Assembly: GCA_933228765.1 (NCBI GenBank)
Contig: OW121771.1
Coordinates: 24,092,759-24,156,758, forward strand
Direction of reading: 5' to 3'
Length of the DNA: 64,000 bases
DNA from: Miltochrista miniata
Taxonomy: Eukaryota > Arthropoda > Insecta > Lepidoptera > Erebidae
Below the pieces are notes generated by a model. It made no database searches. It worked only from the letters and a program-made list of their open reading frames with translations, and had not been told where the DNA came from. Below, in pieces: positions 31,560-42,296 of this stretch. Within the stretch, counting starts at the first letter, position 1, and the number at the start of each line of letters is the position of its first letter. Both the position numbers and the translations under genes were made by a program.

Positions 31560-32250
31560 ATATATATTTTGCTCTTGAGCTAAGTTTCCATAAAGCAAGC
31601 TTATCACACTCACTAGGGCCAACTTCACGAGACTCACAATCAGCGGGATTATCTACAGATTTCAAGTGTGACCAATGATCTCTATCCATAACTTGAGTAT
31701 TTCAGAGACACAATTTCCAACAAATTTATTCCAACGGCTGGGTGGCTACTCAACCAGTCCAGGCATGAATATTTTGTTTTTTAATCCCCAAGGTGTCTAA
31801 CTTCACGCAGAAGTTTTTATAGTAGCACCGCGCCACATAATTCCAAACGAGATATGGTAACCTATTTGACTGGAGCCACCTTGGTCTTTGATGCCAACAA
31901 ACTTACATGAACTTGACCATTGGGATCTATTGACCTTGTGTAGGTATACCACGGCTGCATAAGCAGTATTGGAAGCGTCACAAAAACCTTGTAATTCAAG
32001 ATGTGTATCGTTGCGACTAGTTCCCATCCATCTTGGTAAACGAAACCCAGTCAGCTCTCGGAGGCGGCTTCTGTAGTCCAACCACTCCCTTAACAAATGA
32101 TTAGGAAGTTCATCATCCCATCCGATTCCTGAGAGCCACAGACGTTGTATAAACACCCTGGCTGTTTTAACTACTGGAGCAAGCCAGCCAAGAGGATCGA
32201 ACAATTGGGCGATGTTGGATACTACCTTTCTTTTTGTCACGGGAGTTTCC
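31560..32250 (-). pseudogene. BEL/Pao-type retrotransposon pol remnant
   Basis: The frame 32240-31803 contains IAQLFDPLGWLAPVVKTARV then FIQRLWLSGIGWDDELP and LELQGFCDASNTAYAAVVYL. This is the connection between reverse transcriptase and RNase H typical of BEL/Pao pol. Downstream (about 31690-31565), HWSHLKSVDNPADCESRE matches the segment past the RNase H. Frames are broken between these parts and no LTRs were recognised. Confidence 0.8.
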
Positions 32251-32259
32251 AGTGGAGGA

Positions 32260-32670
32260 AGGTGTACAGTATAGTGAAACTCATCTGTATTTCGATCCCA
32301 TACAATCCTAAGATTTTTAAAACTTTATCTATCTTGAATTCTAAGCTGTCGTTCGTCAAATCCATGCTAATCTTTATCCTATTAAACAACTCATCATTGT
32401 AGCTACACCACTTTTATAGTTGAAAACTACCACGTTCCAGCAGCTCATTCATGTGACGATATATCTGCTCGCCTTCAACTAGCGGTACCCTGCCACGCTT
32501 CGCTGTGACTTTTTTATCGTGGTTTTATGTACCTATGAGAAATGAGTAACAAACCAAAGGATGGGTACATTACAAAAAAAAATGTGTGCGTGTACTATTA
32601 CACACGTAAGAAGTGAAACTTCTTCATAACCTTATTTTTCGAAAGAAATATCATGAAATATATATAAAGG
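32260..32670. other. No recognised feature
   Basis: Possibly more of the BEL/Pao remnant up to about 32500 (GCTACTGGAACGTGGTAG region, minus strand), but no continuous motif was seen. 32786-33400, 33459-33830 and 34018-34587 hold no gene; 34081-34200 is a short SINE-D scrap. Confidence 0.4.
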
Positions 32671-32675
32671 AGTTA

Positions 32676-32785
32676 GTAGTCCAAAAGTTCAAAAGTCCGA
32701 AGTCAAAAAGTCTAAAAGTCCAAAAGTCCAAAACTCCAAAAGTTCAAAAGTCCAAAAATTCAAAACTCCAAAAGTTCGAAAAATG
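32676..32785. repeat. AAAAGTCC-type minisatellite
   Basis: About twelve imperfect 8-10-bp units of the type AAAAGTYCA. The lysine/serine-rich frame across it is a low-complexity artefact. Confidence 0.85.
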
Positions 32786-33402
32786 TGACGTAACGGAATA
32801 TTTTTTCCAACGCCGTTATAGAAGTTCACTTTAAAAATTAACGTTGAGCCGTAACCAAAGTTATAAATCTTTCTGTAAATCCAATTAACATCGAAGTCAA
32901 TAGAAGCTTCACTTGAAAATAAAAGTCTATTCTGTGATCAATGTTCAGTCTGTAAAACATCGTGCGCACGCTTCAAAAAAATAAATTCACTCTGATAATA
33001 ATTCTCTAACGCGCCAAAACTCTAACTTCAAAAATATCATGCAAAACATATTTGACCTCTTTATTAGGTAGATATGTACCTACTCTCTTTAATTATTCTG
33101 AATGCAAGGAGGCCGCAATCAAACTTCTTTTAAAAAACAGCAATCTGGTAGGTACCTTCTAAATAGGTTGTTTATAATATTTTGTTCTGAAGCTGGCCGA
33201 ATATAATTAAAAAAAAAAACGACCAGCGCCATCTATAGGTAAATTCACTTTTTAAAGCTGTTTTATTCTAATTGCTGTTATGATAAAAGTGTATAAAGTA
33301 GCCTAAAACCATCTCTGAATCCTGTTGTACTATCGTGTCCAATTTTGAGCTCAGTCGATTCAGTAAATTTTGAGTTTTAATAGGTACTTAAACGCACACA
33401 AC

Positions 33403-33407
<5 letters not shown>

Positions 33408-33443
<36 letters not shown>

Positions 33444-33458
33444 TAGATAGATAGATAG
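33408..33458. repeat. (TA)n(GATA)n microsatellite
   Basis: About 16 TA units run into four or more GATA units. Confidence 0.95.
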
Positions 33459-33830
33459 AAGATGTTATGGAGATTAAAGACATACTAAAGATACTATTTA
33501 TTGTAATAAAACACAATTTTATTACAATTTACACTACACAATAGCTTTTATAGGGCATTGAATCAATCGAATGTGTTATGTTATTGTGGTGTAATAAATT
33601 AAGGCAATTTGTCTCCATTGAAGATGAAATTACCACATTATTTTCTTCAATAATTGAGGCTAAGATTCAATGGGCCGATTACAATAAAAGGAAATACCAA
33701 ACGTACTGCCAAACACTATAGGAAATTTCGAAATAAAATCTATAAAAGGTAGCCACAATTTGCGCCCATCTATTTCAACACGGCAATATCGCAGAAAATA
33801 AATCAATAGTTTTCGCTTTACGTATTAATA

Positions 33831-34017
33831 TCTATATATATAAAAATCAATGCCACTTTTCGTTGTAATTTTATAACTCGAGATCCGGCTCACCTATCCA
33901 AACCAAATGTTTAGGCTTTGTTCGGACTATTTAGAAGATGGTTTATGTGAAGTTTGCACAAAATCGGTCGAGCGGTTCTTGATTTATCACGCAAACGAAG
34001 TTGCGCGGGTCAGCTAG
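33831..34017 (+). mobile_element. 187-bp Helitron-like element
   Basis: Begins TCTATATATATAAAAATCAA and ends GGGTCAGCTAG, with A before and T after. A 187-bp copy in the opposite orientation is nested at 46848-47034. Confidence 0.85.
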
Positions 34018-34793
34018 TAATGTATAGACGTACGCTGTACCAACGAATTGCAATTAATTATATTACATACCTACATCATCATGTGGCATAGGCTTCGTCT
34101 CCGAGGGGGGAGGCTATTAAATTAGACCATATTTTACCTCTAATTTTTGTCCAACGTTATTAATATTGCCATGTTAAAACGGACAGGCGCAGGCCGTGCT
34201 AGACTCCTACCTCCTATCGCCTAAACCACATGATTTAGGTACTACAATTTGCCTACGATTAAGAGTCTCATTCCGGGTATTCTTTCGGAATGATATAGGT
34301 ACCTCTTAGCGATTAAATTCTACAAGAAATACTATTGAACAAGAAAAACCTTATAAAAGTCACGTCAAAATTAATGATTCTACATTTACTGCCATCTGGC
34401 AGTCAATGTAGAATCTTTGCAACGCAATAAGTAGAGCCTGTGAGAAAAGCACCTGGCAATAAAACCAATGCCAATAAAAATAATGATCAAACTGACAGCC
34501 ACCCTTATCTAACTGCCAGAAATTACATTTGTTTTCTAAGTAACGCATTACTGTTCATTTATTTGATGCCATTGATGAAGTTACCCGCTGACTCAGTGGT
34601 CTGTAAATGATCACTGCAGTATGCAACTTTCGCTGTGAACGGCCCTTGGATGGGTGACCACCACTTGGACACTTAGTTGCAAATCTTTTAAAATCTTTTT
34701 CATTCCAAATTCGAAAGGCAGTTTTAGCCGATGAGCTCGGTTGCCTCTTTTTTAAAAAAAAATAACTGCCGATGTAATTCAATAGAGGGTTCG

Positions 34794-36521
34794 CACTCCT
34801 ATTGTTTCTCTACAAGTTGAGTGCAATATACCTCCCCTGGCATTGAGGTTCAAATACTTGAAGAAGAGATTTCTCTTGAAACTGCATTCTGTCTCCTCCC
34901 ACCCCCTCTTAATTAAAGTTTCAGATGCAATCAATATACCATCTTCACTTAGTTCTCTTAAATATCCTTACATCCTCCTAGACTTCCCTGAAATATCCAC
35001 AAATATAGTACACCATGATGTATATAATACAGATGTTTTAGCATGCTATGTAGGTTGCTTTGAGAGCAAATTCTGTGACATGAATGTTACTATTGACAGG
35101 GATCTTGTAACTAAAGAAGATGTATACCTCAAACTCTCTGAATGGAGTGAATGTGACCATGTTTATACAGATGCATCTAAAAACGAAAATAATGTGGCTT
35201 TGGCTTTCTACCACAAAAATATCAAATATGGAAAAGGATACAGACTACCAAACCTATTAAGTATATACAGTGCTGAGGCTCTCGCAATTCTTTTTGCACT
35301 TCAATATATTCGAGATGACATAATGGCAAAAGAACGTAAGAATTGGCTCATTATAAGTGACAACATGTCAGTTTTACGCTCACTTCAAAATAACAGTTTT
35401 TGTAATAAGACAAACTACATTATTTATCAAATTAAAGATCTATGGACACACCTGACCACCCAGTTGCACCTAGTGATAACTTTTCTTTGGACTCCTGCAC
35501 ATAAAGGTGTAGCAGGTAATGAATGCGCAGATTACCTTGCTAAATTAGCTACCTCATTGTTGAATCATCAAATTAAACACATCAATATACCATGGACAGA
35601 TTTACTTTCATTATATAATAAAGAAATGATACGTGAATGGAACGAAGAAAGGGATATTACTATTGAAGATAAAGGTACATGGTATGCTGGAATTCAAAAA
35701 GAAATTGGTAAGGTTCCCTGGTTCGCTAAAAGCTCGTTTTTCTTGAAGAGAGATTTCTACACGCAAATTTGTCGTCTTCGTTTAGGACACTGTACATTCA
35801 ATGCACACCTGCACCGTATGCAAATAATTATGTCTCCTATATGCACAGAATGCAATTTACAAGAAAATCAAACTCTCCAACACATTTTCTTCGCTTGTCC
35901 GGCTTTTAACCTTCAACGCATCGTACTCATTGATCAGCTGTTACGAATTTATGAAGATATCCCGCCTTCACTTCAGGAGCTTCTATCATGCTCTGATACT
36001 TTCAGACCTATTTATGACTATATCAATGCTTGCATTGGATTTCTGTAGAAGCTTATCTTTTATGTCCTGCAAATTTGCAGTGACTATGGATAATGTTATT
36101 GGATTGGAATTACTGGATTGGACTTATAATATTTCATGAAATATGTCAGTGTCAAGTGTCACTACACTTTGATACACGAATTTTAGTCTTGATGAAGACA
36201 ACTGAAATCGCTGAAGAAATTGATTTGTTATAATTTATTGAAGATTTGGCTATTTGCCTCGAAATTAATTTGACTTTAGATACGTGATAGAAGATTTGGC
36301 TATTTGCCATCATGAAACTGATTTTATACTTTAATTATATTGATGGAAGATTTGGCTATTTGCCTTTGTGAAATTGACTTTATATTTGTTATTATTATGC
36401 ATATAGAAGAATGGGCTATCTGCCCTAAATGTATTGAAAACAACTGAAATGCTAATATAAGACTAGGCTGTATGGCTCAAATTGCCTTTGCCTATCCGAT
36501 AATGGATAAATAAACTACTAC
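34794..36521 (+). mobile_element. 5'-truncated LINE with 15-bp target duplication
   Basis: TCAATAGAGGGTTCG is present at 34779-34793 and 36522-36536. The 1728 bp between encode the end of a reverse transcriptase, RNase H and a zinc-finger tail. The 3' UTR contains four spaced copies of GAAGATTTGGCTATTTGCC or a variant (36240, 36291, 36346, 36406). It ends in ATGGATAAATAAACTACTAC, a tail also seen at 18826. Confidence 0.9.
34795..36048 (+). CDS. LINE ORF2 C-terminus: RNase H plus zinc-binding tail (partial)
   Basis: The frame is open from the insertion point: RTPIVSLQVECNIPPLALRF is the reverse transcriptase thumb. RNase H follows with HVYTDASK (Asp), IYSAEALAI (Glu), IISDNMSVL (Asp) and TPAHKGVAGNECADYLAK (His/Asp), so all catalytic positions are present. 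The end has LRLGHCTFNAHLHRM and CTECNLQENQTLQHIFFACP, a C..C..H..C zinc-binding tail. RNase H after the RT is typical of the I, R1 and jockey-related LINE groups. The copy is dead because the endonuclease and RT catalytic core were lost on insertion, but this part has no stop or shift, so the insertion is recent. Confidence 0.85.
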   Translation, partial: TPIVSLQVECNIPPLALRFKYLKKRFLLKLHSVSSHPLLIKVSDAINIPSSLSSLKYPYILLDFPEISTNIVHHDVYNTDVLACYVGCFESKFCDMNVTIDRDLVTKEDVYLKLSEWSECDHVYTDASKNENNVALAFYHKNIKYGKGYRLPNLLSIYSAEALAILFALQYIRDDIMAKERKNWLIISDNMSVLRSLQNNSFCNKTNYIIYQIKDLWTHLTTQLHLVITFLWTPAHKGVAGNECADYLAKLATSLLNHQIKHINIPWTDLLSLYNKEMIREWNEERDITIEDKGTWYAGIQKEIGKVPWFAKSSFFLKRDFYTQICRLRLGHCTFNAHLHRMQIIMSPICTECNLQENQTLQHIFFACPAFNLQRIVLIDQLLRIYEDIPPSLQELLSCSDTFRPIYDYINACIGFL

Positions 36522-36685
36522 TCAATAGAGGGTTCGTCACAACCTGCACCTGTCCATTTATACACGACAATATGCTGACCACCTATTACGTGGGAGAAAT
36601 ATCTATTTCGTGATATGTGAGCGTAAACTGTGCCTCTGCCTACCCTTTAATCCCGAAGGGGTAGTCAGAGACATGTATGTATTAT

Positions 36686-37230
36686 AATTGACAGTATTTA
36701 ATTTTGTATTTAACACAAAGTTTATATTTTAATATTCATATTCATTTATTCTTAAACAATTTACATTGTATTGATGTTATGTTACAATTACATTAATTCT
36801 CAACAATTTTTAATTTAAAAAAAATGTAATCTATGATAAATTAGGTACTCTATATTTAATTATGTGTGTATGTATGCATGTATTCATGAATGCCAGGATG
36901 TGTATGTAAATTTTGTGTAGGTATGTTGTTCTACTATGTTATCATTGGTAGATACAGGCACAGTATAAATTAATATATGAGTGATACAGGTGTGCATTGT
37001 AGAAGTCATGTAATGTATCTAACTAATATTATTGCAAAAGTTTGTGAGTGTGGATGTCGGGATGACAGGATGATTGTTAACACGCTTCTATTAGCTTCAC
37101 TTGTAACTATGTATGTAAGAAAATCTTGGAATGTTAATTTGACCCACTTCCCGTCCTTCGATCAGACTAAAAATTTGCACACGCTCTGAGTTCTGATGAC
37201 AATACATGACTAGCTAAAAACGTCATTACA
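36686..37230. other. No recognised feature
   Basis: AT-rich with CATTGTAGAAGTCATG and no repeat match that I could see. Similar unassigned stretches are 40703-41205, 43886-44244, 48510-48908, 52457-52644, 52816-53124, 55097-55314 and 55651-56165. The last has an inverted pair TTCGTCATTCCTAACTCAC / GTGAGGGAGGAATGACGAA near 55888-55956. Confidence 0.4.
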
Positions 37231-37565
37231 AATCCAATATGGCGGCCTCCCTAAAATGGCGGACTGGCTGTTTGAAATCCACCCCATGATATAGGTATCG
37301 AATGAAAGGGTTTGCTGTCAGGAATACGAAAAAAATTGTCACGTGACTTTAATCCAATATGGCGGACGTCCAAGATGGCGGACAGGCTATTGAAATGCAC
37401 CTCCATGATATGGGTATCAAATGAAAGGGTTTGCTGTCAGGAATACGAAAAAAATAGTCAAGTGACTTAAATCCAATATGGCGGACGTCCAAGATGGCGG
37501 ACAGGCTAATAAAATGCACCCCCATGATATGGGTATTAAATGAAAGGGTTTGCGTAGTGGGATAA
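37231..37565 (+). repeat. ~120-bp tandem array with ATGGCGG motifs
   Basis: Three units start AATCCAATATGGCGG at 37231, 37351 and 37470. Each carries two ATGGCGG copies (for example CAATATGGCGGACGTCCAAG then ATGGCGGAC) and a GAAAGGGTTTGC segment. AAGATGGCGG matches the core recognised by YY1/Pho-type zinc fingers. No coding role is seen. Confidence 0.85.
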
Positions 37566-37639
37566 GAAAAAAGTGTAATTTGAGAAAAAAATTTGGGCGT
37601 GCTAAAAGCGTGTTTTTTAGTTTTTTAAACTATTAATTA

Positions 37640-37874
37640 CTAGCTGATGCGCGCGGCTTCGCCCGCGTGAAATTTGGTTCTCATTCCTACTTCCCGCGGG
37701 AACATTTTCCCGGGATAAAAAGTAGCCTATGTGTTATTCCGGACTATACTCTATCCCTGTACCCAATTTCAGCCAGATCCATTCAGCCGTTAGAGCGTGA
37801 TTGAGTAACAAACATCCAAACATCTAAACATCCAAACATCTTCACAAACTTTCACATTTATAATATTAGTGTGA
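37640..37874 (-). mobile_element. Helitron-like element
   Basis: 3' CTAG at 37640-37643 on the minus strand; the 5' end reads TCACACTAATATTATAAATG from 37874. Four CATC(T/C)AAA-type repeats lie near the 5' side. Confidence 0.8.
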
Positions 37875-37964
37875 TTACTCTTCCACACGCTAATGGCTGG
37901 GCGTAGTTTGTTACAATAATAGATTAGGGCACAATTCGGTAATACCCTCGGTTAAGCGAAACTC

Positions 37965-38065
37965 CTACAGTATGGGGTTCTTTAAACGGGGTCTTAGCTA
38001 TCTTAAAGGGTCCCGGACTCCCGACACGATCAATTGGCAATTGTCATGCCTCGTCAATATCATGT
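37965..38065 (+). pseudogene. LINE 3'-terminal fragment
   Basis: TACAGTATGGGGTTCTTTAA encodes YSMGFFKRGLSYLKG, the jockey-like terminal motif. Related to 10725-10888. Confidence 0.5.
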
Positions 38066-38105
38066 GTACATATACGTCGATGCACACACACGTGCAAAGA
38101 AATCA

Positions 38106-38505
38106 TAGCGTCCTTGGCTGCCTTCTATCGAATGTATCACGGCGAATGTTCTGAAGAGCTCTTCAACCTGATCCCACCATCTCCTTTCCGATCCCGAACA
38201 ACGCGTGCCGGGCAGAGATGCCACTCATACACAGTGGAGAGAATCTTCGCTAGAACCGAGCGTTTCAAAAGATCGTTCCTCTGTCGAACTATAAAAACAT
38301 GGAACGACCTGCCCGCACACGTCTTTCCCTCATCTTACAATCCCGGGTTCTTCAAGAGGAGCGTAAAGAGGCACATCACAGGGCCGCCAACTTGAGGACC
38401 ACTGTAAGAAGTGGCCTCCAATCGCTAGATGCGCCACTGCTTTCTTACCATCAGGCTGGTGGCGACGTCAATTTGGCGAGCTGAATATAAAAAAAAAAAA
38501 AAAAA
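38106..38505 (+). mobile_element. Jockey-like LINE 3' end with 10-bp target duplication
   Basis: AAAGAAATCA stands at 38096-38105 and again at 38506-38515. The insert starts inside the reverse transcriptase C-terminus (LAAFYRMYHGECSEELFNLI ... FFKRSVKRHITGPPT, stop near 38393) and ends in about 18 A residues. The frame has no lesion over its 90-odd codons. It is nearly the same as 14507-14880. Confidence 0.9.
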
Positions 38506-38565
38506 AAAGAAATCACTCACACTGAAACAACTTCCATTCATAAATATCAGACTTGACTCAATATA

Positions 38566-38954
38566 CTGGGTGTAACAAAATTACCTCTCCAAATTTCATG
38601 AGATGACTTGGCATCGGAAATCAAATACAAATATTTAATAAAAAAGGGGGTAAATTTTTTCATTTTTTTTTAAATTTTTTGTCGCACATTAAGAATTCAT
38701 TTTTTACCGCGGCAATTCGAGGTAACATAGTCGCCGTGTCAAAACAAACACAGAGCACCCGTCTGGCTGTCGTTGTCGCTTTCTACTGCCGCTCAGTTGC
38801 GATAGAAAGGGTGGAAATGAAAATTTATAGGACCTTTAAAACGGCTTTACGGTTAAAGTATTCATGTAATTTTTTTTTCTTCATTTTTGTAATGTTTCTT
38901 GACTGATGCCACGTCACGTGACGAAATTTGGAGAGCTAATTTTGTTACACCCAA
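38566..38954. mobile_element. GGGTGTAACAAAA MITE, copy 1
   Basis: Ends CTGGGTGTAACAAAATTACC and, inverted, TTGGGTGTAACAAAATTAGC. TA on both sides. It contains GCACCCGTCTGGCTGTCGTT and TTTCTACTGCCGCTCAGT. Other copies: 46529-47108 and 58453-58843. Confidence 0.85.
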
Positions 38955-39025
38955 TATTGACCCGTGTCGGGAGCCCATTAGAGTTAAGTATACTCGTAGC
39001 AGTACTATTATGCCTCTGGTATTAA

Positions 39026-39088
39026 AAATGTCCTTATACTGCGGTGATCATTTTCCGACAGATGGGCCGTATGTTTGTTTGCAGCCTT
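39026..39088 (+). pseudogene. Possible THAP second-half fragment
   Basis: LKMSLYCGDHFPTDGPYV contains CGDHF, which resembles the Cys-x-x-His-Phe half of a THAP finger. It ends at a TAG after CLQP. It has no first half in frame and borders the MITE. Weak evidence only. Confidence 0.25.
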
Positions 39089-39674
39089 AGCAGTATAATA
39101 AAATGTTGTACAATAAAGTGTATTGCACATACTCTACATAAAAACAGGAAAAATTGTTGAGATAATGCGATTGTTAGAGATGCCAATATGGTATCATGGA
39201 AATTCCTATCGAATGCATTACAGAATTTTTGCTTGCTAATGTAAGTGCAGCTTACAAGGAAAATCGTGAAGGAAAGTTCTAGTCAAGTATAAAATGTATC
39301 TTACGGTGAAATCACAATCAATATCAATACATCAATCAATACATATAATAAAATCGTAACAAGTCGCTGTCTGTAGGTACATGGAAGATAAATAAGAAAA
39401 AATATTATAGGGGGCCAGGCTTTATGAACGCAATAGAACCCAAAACAATGATTTTTAGAATTTTTGTCTGTTTGTCTGTATGTCTGTATATCTGTACGTT
39501 TGTGCACGCTAATCTCAGTAACCACTTAACTGATTGCAATGTGGTTTTCTTTATTGTGTTGAGGTTTGCTTCACTTAGCATTTAGTGTTTATTTCATGTC
39601 AATCGGTTTATAAATAAAAAAGTTATATCACTTTAAAGAATTATACATAGACATGGGAATCTAAAAACTATGTC

Positions 39675-40146
39675 TATGTTCACCGCAAAGAGTGTAGCTT
39701 TCCAACAGTGAAAGAATTTTTCAAATCGGTCCAGTAGTTCCGGAGCCTATTCGTTACAAACAAACAAACAAAAAAACAAATCTTTCCTCTTTATAATATT
39801 AGTATAGATTTTATTAGTATTAGTATTAGTATATTAGTATAGACTAGCTGACCCTCGCAACTTCATTTACGTAACAATAAATAAGGTCTATGAAAGGAGA
39901 GGTATTTCTTCATCAGACTCCTAGGAGCGTGTGAAACTGCCCTGTTTGCTTAGTCATAAAAGAGCTTAAAGATTAAGTCTATTCTAAAACAATAGGCTTG
40001 TGTCCTAAATTTTAAAAATTGTTTAATTATGTAGCTTTATATTTATATGATCACAAAAATGTATTACTCTGATTTAAAAAAAAATCAAAATATCTTTCAT
40101 GTACGTACTTACACATTTTTGTCCCTCTACAGTTTTATTAAAAGTA
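39675..40146 (-). mobile_element. Two truncated Helitron-like pieces
   Basis: 39675-39808 is the 5' half of a type A element (ends at TCTATACTAATATTATAAAG read inverted). 39844-40146 is the 3' portion of a second type, with CTAG at 39844 and TTGCGAGGGTCAGCTAG read inverted. Upstream, 39315-39600 is a plus-strand 5' part of the second type (ATCAATACATATAATAAAAT). Confidence 0.6.
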
Positions 40147-40702
40147 CTAGCTGAGCCCGCAACTTCGTTTACGTCACATATGGTGTATGAAAGGAAAGGT
40201 ATTTCTTCATCAGAGTCATCAAGCAGCGTCTGAAACTGCCCTGTTTGCTTAATCATAAAAGAGCTTAATGATTAAGTCTATTTTAAATCAATTCAGTCCG
40301 CGCCGAAGGCTCTTTTATGATTAACCAACACGCCAGTTTAGGTTCACTTACATTCAAAGAAACCCCTATGATTAAAATTTTCAAAATATCTGATTCTTAA
40401 AAGTATTATAACTCTTTTATTTCTAAACCGATTTACATAAAACAAACGCTAAATGTTAACTGGAGCAAATCTCAACACATTAAAAAAAACCGCATTGCAA
40501 TCGGTTGAGCGGTTACTGAGATTAGCGTGCACAACCGTACAGACAAACAGATATACAGACATACAGACAAACAGACAAAAATTCTAAAAATCATTGTTTT
40601 GGGTTCTATTGCGTTCATAAAGCCCCCCTATAATATTTTTTCTTATTTATCTTCCATGTACAGACAGCGACCTGTTACGATTTTATTATATGTATTGATA
40701 GA
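40147..40702 (-). mobile_element. 556-bp Helitron-like element
   Basis: On the minus strand it begins TCTATCAATACATATAATAA and ends GCGGGCTCAGCTAG. It contains a GTCTGT-type repeat run and the AATCATAAAAGAGC inverted pair. A second copy is at 60836-61373. Confidence 0.8.
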
Positions 40703-41205
40703 CTTACAGTGGTGTATTTTTAATTCAATTCAATTCAATGTTTTTATTTGCGGAAATAGGTACATACAAAAATACAGAGATGTTACAAGTATGGTTGAGT
40801 TCCTCCATCTTCCACCTGTTATGGTATGCAAATAAGTACATAGGTTAATAAGTACATTGTCAAGTTATTACAATTAATTCAATAGATAATTCATGCATTT
40901 AATTATTAAATTTAGAGCAGTCAATTTTCGAGTCAATAACAGCAATATGTGGTCAAATAGGTAATATTGTAACACAGATAATTCAGGTACCTACAACTAA
41001 ACGAATTCATGTCATTATTAAATATATTACTTACATACCCATTTTACTGATAGTTTATGTCAATTTACATAATGTCATTGCGCAACATATCAGAATTTTG
41101 AGCACACATAACACAACGGATTCGTTCATTGTAGGCTAATATTTTTATCTTCTAAATACTCTTTAAACCCGTGAGTTTTCATTAAATAGCATCATATTGC
41201 CTTTG

Positions 41206-41480
41206 ACTGCCTCTGTGGCGCAGTCGGTAGTGATACCGCCTGCGGCGCTGGAGGTCGTGGGTTCGATTCCCACCGGAGACAAATATTTGTGTGACCCATA
41301 CATGTTTGTCTCAAGAGTCTGGGTGTTTCTATGTATAATATGTATGTATTTAAAAAGTATTTAAGTATTAATATCCGTGATCTGATACCCATAACACAAG
41401 CAGGTTATTCCTAGCTTACTTTGGGATCAGATAGCGTTGTGTGAAATGTCCGTGAAAATATTTATATTTATATTTATTTT
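41206..41480 (+). mobile_element. tRNA-derived SINE
   Basis: A box TGGCGCAGTCGGTAGTG and B box GGTTCGATTCC, followed by CACCGGAGACAAATATTTGT, the GGATCAGATAGCGTTGTGTG body and a TATTTATA-rich tail. Confidence 0.8.
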
Positions 41481-41617
41481 ATTCATATACTATACAATTT
41501 ATATTTACTATACACTTTTTACACAAGAAAAGAAACTAAAAATAGGTAGGTACCTAAATTTCAAACAAAAGAAAAAAAAATCCAAGAAAAGAAAAGAAAA
41601 ACCCGATTTAGGCATCG

Positions 41618-41870
41618 AAAAATTCTTCCACATCGCTGTCAACCACAACCGTGCCCAAAACGCTGGCGGCATTGCCACGTTGAATGGCAATACTAAGTCG
41701 CTGACCCAAGTACACGCCAGCCTTCTGGTCACGGGAACTGTCGACCAAAAGCTTGCATATAGTTCTGTATACAAGCTTTGCACTAGGACCCCACGGTCCA
41801 AGAGTTTCAACCCCAAACGGCTCAAATAAATAAGCCCCTGCAAGATTTATATATTTGCGCCGTTTGAGGG
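41618..41870 (-). pseudogene. LINE-type polyprotein C-terminal tail
   Basis: The minus-strand frame AGAYLFEPFGVETLGPWGPS ... GVYLGQRLSIAIQRGNAASV ... VEEFFDA ends at the stop 41618-41620. This is the same tail as in 31068-31510 but with no shift over this stretch. The upstream part is missing. Confidence 0.65.
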
Positions 41871-41906
41871 CCTATTTATATTTTAAAACGAAATTCGTCT
41901 TCTTAG

Positions 41907-42035
41907 TGTGAAAAAATTTTGGTCTCGAGCAGGACTCGAACCTTGCTCTTCTGGTTTGCCGGACGGTAAGGGCTTCTGGTTCGGTAAACCAGAAGACGCC
42001 GGTTCGACTCCAGCTGGAGACCAAAATTTTTTCAC
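41907..42035. repeat. Inverted pair of tRNA-like segments
   Basis: GTGAAAAAATTTTGGTCTCG at the left is mirrored by GGAGACCAAAATTTTTTCAC at the right. CAGGACTCGAACC/GGTTCGACTCC look like opposed T-arm or B-box sequences. A TCTGGTT..AACCAGA stem lies in the middle. Probably two SINE heads in opposite orientation or a hairpin-generated duplication. Confidence 0.6.
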
Positions 42036-42230
42036 GTTTTTGTTTATGTTTGGATGTTTGTTCAATCACGCTCTAATGGCGTACGGATTGGGCTGAAAGT
42101 TGGTACAGGGATAGAGTATAGTCTGGAATAACACATAGGCTACTTTTCATCCGGGGAAAATGTTCCCACGGGAAGCGGGAACGAGTACCGTGTTTCATGT
42201 CACGCGGGCTAAGCCGCGCGCTTCATCTAG
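42036..42230 (+). mobile_element. Helitron-like 3' part
   Basis: Shares GTACAGGGATAGAGTATAGT and AACACATAGGCTACTTTTCA with other copies and ends GCGCGCTTCATCTAG. The 5' end was replaced by the tRNA-like pair. Confidence 0.65.
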
Positions 42231-42296
42231 TATTTCCATACAATTTCTAGTTGTGATAATATCGCAGCCTGCAGACAAGTTCATTGAGAGTGTACA

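Larger units (their letters stand above)
34588..36685 (+). mobile_element. SINE-D copy split by a LINE
   Basis: The 5S-like head (34590-34770: ATCACTGCAGTATGCAACTT, CTTGGATGGGTGACCACC) lies left of the LINE. The tail (36537-36685: CACAACCTGCACCTGTCC, CACCTATTACGTGGGA, CCCGAAGGGGTAG) lies right of it. Confidence 0.75.

Noticed and set aside
32613..32834. Lysine/serine-rich small protein
   Set aside because: It spans the AAAAGTCC minisatellite, so composition explains the frame.
37231..37565. CRISPR or coding repeat
   Set aside because: ~120-bp tandem units without spacer diversity and with stops in all frames.
41437..41829. 130-codon plus-strand frame
   Set aside because: It joins a SINE tail, an A-rich stretch and the antisense of a LINE tail.
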